A stretch of 49,014 bases of DNA from Fragilariopsis cylindrus CCMP1102 (taxonomy: Eukaryota; Bacillariophyta; Bacillariophyceae; Bacillariales; Bacillariaceae): assembly GCA_900095095.1 (NCBI GenBank), contig FMBT01000569.1, positions 1-49,014 on the forward strand, read 5' to 3'. How positions within the stretch are numbered: position 1 is the first letter of the stretch; each line of letters begins with the position of its first letter. The position numbers and the translations under genes are program-made. Below are positions 45,869-49,014 of the stretch, in pieces. The notes beneath the pieces are model-generated. The model did not search any database. It was not told the DNA's origin and saw nothing but the letters and a program-made list of their open reading frames with translations.

Positions 45869-47831
45869 ATGTCAACGATAAACGAAAAAGCAGAAGCATC
45901 AGCAGCAACAGTCTCAGTTTCAGCAATGGCAGCACGTACAAGAAATAACACGCATTGGTCACTCGATCCTGATCCTGAACCGGATTACAGTGATTGGACG
46001 ATCGTGTTGGGATGGAAAGGTAGTAATAGAAAGAGCTTATTGGACGAGGAACTAGAATCAGAATCAGAACCAATCAACAAAAAGAGAAAGACATCGAACA
46101 GTACTACTCAATGTCAACAACGCCCAACATTATACCGATATTCAATTCATCGTAATTTAGTTGGTCCAAAAAGTGACTATTTTTCAAGTGTATTTTTAGG
46201 TTCGGAACATCATAGAAGATATACGGAATCGAATACAAATGAATCATTCATACAATTTTCAGATCAAATGGAGGAAGAAAATTTTCATGCTGTTGCTGGT
46301 AAAGCATTTCAAATTATTCTTAATCATTGTTATCGTAATGAAGATACAACAACAGCAGAAAAAGAAACAGGAACAGGAACAGGAACAACATCTATTCAAG
46401 ATAATAATGTTCAACCAATAGCACAAACAGAAGCACAAGCAAACGAAGAACTTGACGCTATAGCACCTGGATTAAATAAAATGAATGCACCAATTGTTAT
46501 TTGTTTATGTGATTATTTTCAAATTGATAGTTTAATAAAAATTGCAAAATATAATTTTATGCGTGATCGTCGTAATGATAGATCAAGAAAAGATAATATT
46601 AACGTTAATGATTTAATACATATATATGAATGCACAAAAAATTACGGTATGATTTTAATGCATTTGAATTAGAAAGATATGTCATCGATGAATGCTTAGA
46701 TGATCCAAGTCGATTATTATTTGGAAAAAAGAAAATAACAACAACAACAACAATAATAATAATACTGTCGCGGATGTTGCAGATTTTAGATTTTGGAGAT
46801 TATTATTTACAGAATACTACAAAGAACGTTCAAATTACGTGTATTCGGAAAATTTAGTAAAAGAATTTAGTCTTGCACTTGTTTCTTATTTAAAGACATG
46901 CGAACAACAACAACAACAACAACAACAGCAGCAGCAGCAGCAAGGTAATGGTGAAGACAATGATAATGACGAAATCACTAATCCTAATCAGAATGACAAT
47001 GATAGTGTGATGAAAGTTTTGGATGGTGTAACATTTCAACAATTGGCGGACGTTTCTGCATTCAGAGTGGTTTCACAACATGCTGCGCTGGAATTATTGC
47101 GATTTGAGGAACTTTATAACAACGAAAACGAAAACGGACAACATGAGCTTACAAACCTTCAGGAACGATGCGTTACTGCACTTGATAAATCTTCTTGGCA
47201 AAATCAAGACGAACCTGAAAGTCATCATGCAGAAGAAGATGAAGACGAAGAAGAAGGAAACAATAACAATAGTAACAATAATAACAGTGGTAGGAAAAGG
47301 ACGATGACGTTGATTGATGTTGCAACTTTACGAGAGAAGTTGGGTCATTTAAAATGTACATCATTGATATTACAATCATTATTAACAAAATCTATTTCTA
47401 CACAACAAAAATTGAATACTCAAACATTGAATCAACATGACAGTATAGAACATTTACAACGACAACTTGCTAATTCAAGAAGACGGAATCGTGAAATGCG
47501 TTCACGAGAAACAGCAATGTATACACGGCAGCGTCGTGCTGAAGAAGAAGAAGAATCTGCTTCTGTGGCTGGACCTGCACCTGCACCTGCTGCTGCTTCT
47601 AATAATAATAATGATCAACGTACCAGAGGTTTTATTGATGGTGCTAGTTTGCGTGGTGGTGCTCCCCCTTTTAGAGATGAAATGTTTGCCTCTCTTCGTC
47701 CAAGGATAAATCGTCGAAGACCACCACCTGCTTTTCGTGCAGAATATAATAATATGCCTGAAGGAGGAGAAGAAGAGCAAGAAGAAGAAGATGATGATGA
47801 CAGTAGTATTGAAGAGGAGATCCGAATGTAG
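45869..47831 (+). CDS. BTB/POZ-domain protein with poly-Gln and acidic tail
   Basis: Two single-base breaks (GG 46646-46647 and A6 46735-46740) interrupt one long frame; adding a base at each gives 655 codons exactly. The BTB-like fold begins with DWTIVLGWKG and continues YRYSIHRNLVGPKSDYFSSV, then IQFSDQMEEENFHAVAGKAF and FQIILNHCY, the usual BTB order. An insert rich in Gln and Thr separates this from APIVICLCDYFQIDSLIKIA. BTB proteins form dimers and often act as adaptors for cullin-3 ubiquitin ligases; no other partner domain is visible. A poly-Gln tract (about 46906-46942), a helical region near 47340-47520 and an acidic C-terminus follow. The location is probably nuclear or cytosolic. 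No close link to neighbours is seen. Confidence 0.78.
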
Positions 47832-48600
47832 CGGAATTTCGGAGTGACGATTGATCATCATTATTATTCATCACCATCACGAAGAAGTCTCATATAATAT
47901 CAACTATTTTCCAACTTTATATGACCGAAATATTTCTTTATCTGTCTATCTATCTCTTTCGATGGAGATATGCGCTATTCTTTTATTTAAACATACGTAC
48001 ATATGTATATATATATGTAGGAATATATAAATCAAACTGAACTATATTATGATACTATCACTCTTACGGACAACGAATCAAAATCTTCTTTTAAAATAAT
48101 ATTGATACATTGCTTCATCGTCTACAATTGTACTTCCTCCGTGCACCGGATTTTGCGCGTGGGTATATGTTGAGGAATTTTGACGACATAAAAGAATGGA
48201 GAACACTTAAAATCTACCCAATCGACAGGAAATTAAAAAAATAAAATTAGATTTTGAACCTTTTCGACTCACTCTTACTCTTCACGCTTATATATCCTAT
48301 AAAAATTCCTTACGATAATCCCGTACGCAAAATCCGGTGCGCGGAGGAAGTTGAATAGAACTAGAGCTCAATCGTGTTCATACTGTCTTTTACTTGAACG
48401 AACAAACAAATCACAAACACAATACAAGCATCATTATTGACCAGCAGCTACCGGTGGTAGAAGAGAAGATAGAAGGCTGGTACTGAACATCGCCAAGTAC
48501 TTCAAAGGAACAAAAAGTCATAAACCATCGTTGCTTTATTTTGTTTGAAAAATCACAATCGATTATACGTCACTTTTAGTGTACTCAGTGTGTCTCACCA
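47832..48600. promoter_or_regulatory. Intergenic region containing an inverted-repeat element
   Basis: These 769 bases lie between the BTB gene and the small membrane protein gene. They contain a TATC/TATA-rich patch (47940-48030) and the element at 48131-48352. A TACGTCAC word lies 30 bases before the ATG at 48601. Confidence 0.45.
48131..48352. mobile_element. Stowaway-like MITE candidate with terminal inverted repeats
   Basis: The left end TACTTCCTCCGTGCACCGGA (48131-48150), running on through TTTTGCGCGTGGG, is matched in reverse complement by the right end (48320-48352, CCCGTACGCAAAATCCGGTG then CGCGGAGGAAGTT). The arms are about 31 bases with a few mismatches. Weaker pairing continues inward (AGGAATTTT on the left, AAAAATTCCTT on the right). 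The element is about 220 bases with no coding capacity. The TA-CTTCCTCCG end resembles the TA-CTCCCTCCG ends of Stowaway/mariner MITEs. The expected TA duplication is TA on the left but TT on the right. Confidence 0.7.
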
Positions 48601-48894
48601 ATGTCACTCAACAACAACAGCATCAACAGTAGCAACGAGAACAATGATCATGAATCGGTGTTAAAACGTTTAAAGGAAGTTGCTAGTATTGAATATCCAT
48701 TCCATCCAATCCCGAAACTAATGAAACCAAAGAATAAAGATGAACGTGTTAATTTGAAATCATGGAAAAATTTACGTCCATTATTTAAAAGTATGATTCT
48801 ATTATTATTGAATATTATATGTCCACCATTAGTAATTATATTTACTGGATTAGGTTACTATATTATTACTATCAGAAAGAAGAAAATGGAGTAG
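48601..48894 (+). CDS. Small membrane protein of unknown function
   Basis: An intact 97-residue frame. A polar Asn-rich N-terminus is followed by VLKRLKEVASIEYPFHPIPK and a basic stretch. A long hydrophobic segment (MILLLLNIICPPLVIIFTGL through GYYIIT) is long enough for one TM helix or a hairpin, and a basic tail (IRKKKME) follows. The order resembles small tail-anchored organellar proteins. I recognise no family. The MITE lies 250-470 bases upstream. Confidence 0.6.
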   Translation: MSLNNNSINSSNENNDHESVLKRLKEVASIEYPFHPIPKLMKPKNKDERVNLKSWKNLRPLFKSMILLLLNIICPPLVIIFTGLGYYIITIRKKKME

Positions 48895-49014
48895 GACAAG
48901 TAGGAGAAGACTTATCAACGACGTCATCAAAATTATTTTAAACTTGGAGTAGTATGTTTTGTACGAACTATAATGAAGATCCATTCTTTATTCATAATAT
49001 TACTAATGGACGAT

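Noticed and set aside
46906-46942. CAA/CAG array as a stand-alone microsatellite
   Set aside because: It is inside the BTB gene and encodes its poly-Gln tract.

Overview
The window looks like nuclear DNA of a diatom or close photosynthetic stramenopile. It is AT-rich and has short GT-AG introns. Its proteins carry long Asn, Asp, Ser and Gln homopolymer tracts. Several N-termini combine a signal peptide with an A-F cleavage motif (SSAFAP, VSAFTT, NAFTV, TAFVIP, VTAFVF), the signature of bipartite targeting to a complex red-type plastid. There are no operons, rRNA, CRISPR arrays or phage signals. I did not assign a species.

Layout. Positions 1-443 hold the 5' part of an unknown minus-strand gene. 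915-3819 and 15661-18620 are paralogous membrane-anchored leucine-rich-repeat proteins with introns at the same positions and phases. 4024-4899 (-) is a phosducin-like co-chaperone. 5207-6532 (+) is a plastid-targeted inositol-monophosphatase family enzyme. 6828-8651 (-) is a lactonase-type beta-propeller. 9766-10644 (+) is a short-chain dehydrogenase. 10645-13538 has no intact gene: it holds transposon-like relics, a PSxxPS-repeat fragment, a GC-rich island and a TATAC satellite. 13539-14766 (+) is a two-TM SLATT/DUF4231-like protein. 18998-19679 (-) is a plastid thioredoxin, divergent from a plastid protein of unknown function at 20138-21194 (+). 21599-26336 (-) is a two-pore potassium channel with a very long disordered N-terminus. 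26337-29389 is gene-poor. 29390-31790 (-) is a plastid protein with repeated S/N-x-YLES motifs, and 33211-34277 (-) is another plastid-targeted unknown. 34813-36429 (+) is an SLC35F6-like carrier, 36703-36947 (-) a tiny one-TM mitochondrial-type protein, and 37663-38454 (+) SDHC of complex II. 38928-42944 (-) is the stromal processing peptidase. 43758-44981 (-) is a LEA-like helical repeat protein, 45869-47831 (+) a BTB/POZ protein, and 48601-48894 (+) a small membrane protein. A Stowaway-like inverted-repeat element lies at 48131-48352.

The main caution is that eleven otherwise convincing genes are broken by about 22 single-base frame breaks. Nearly all lie in or beside short homopolymers and about 20 of them look like a missing base. 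In the ten genes where both ends are visible, the spliced length becomes an exact multiple of three when one base is allowed per break. Uncorrected long-read assembly error explains this better than ten separate pseudogenes, so affected genes are given as full-span CDS with the break positions stated.

Functionally the window mixes plastid biogenesis (the peptidase that removes transit peptides, plus five other plastid-targeted proteins), mitochondrial respiration, membrane transport and surface proteins. I see no obligate gene cluster.
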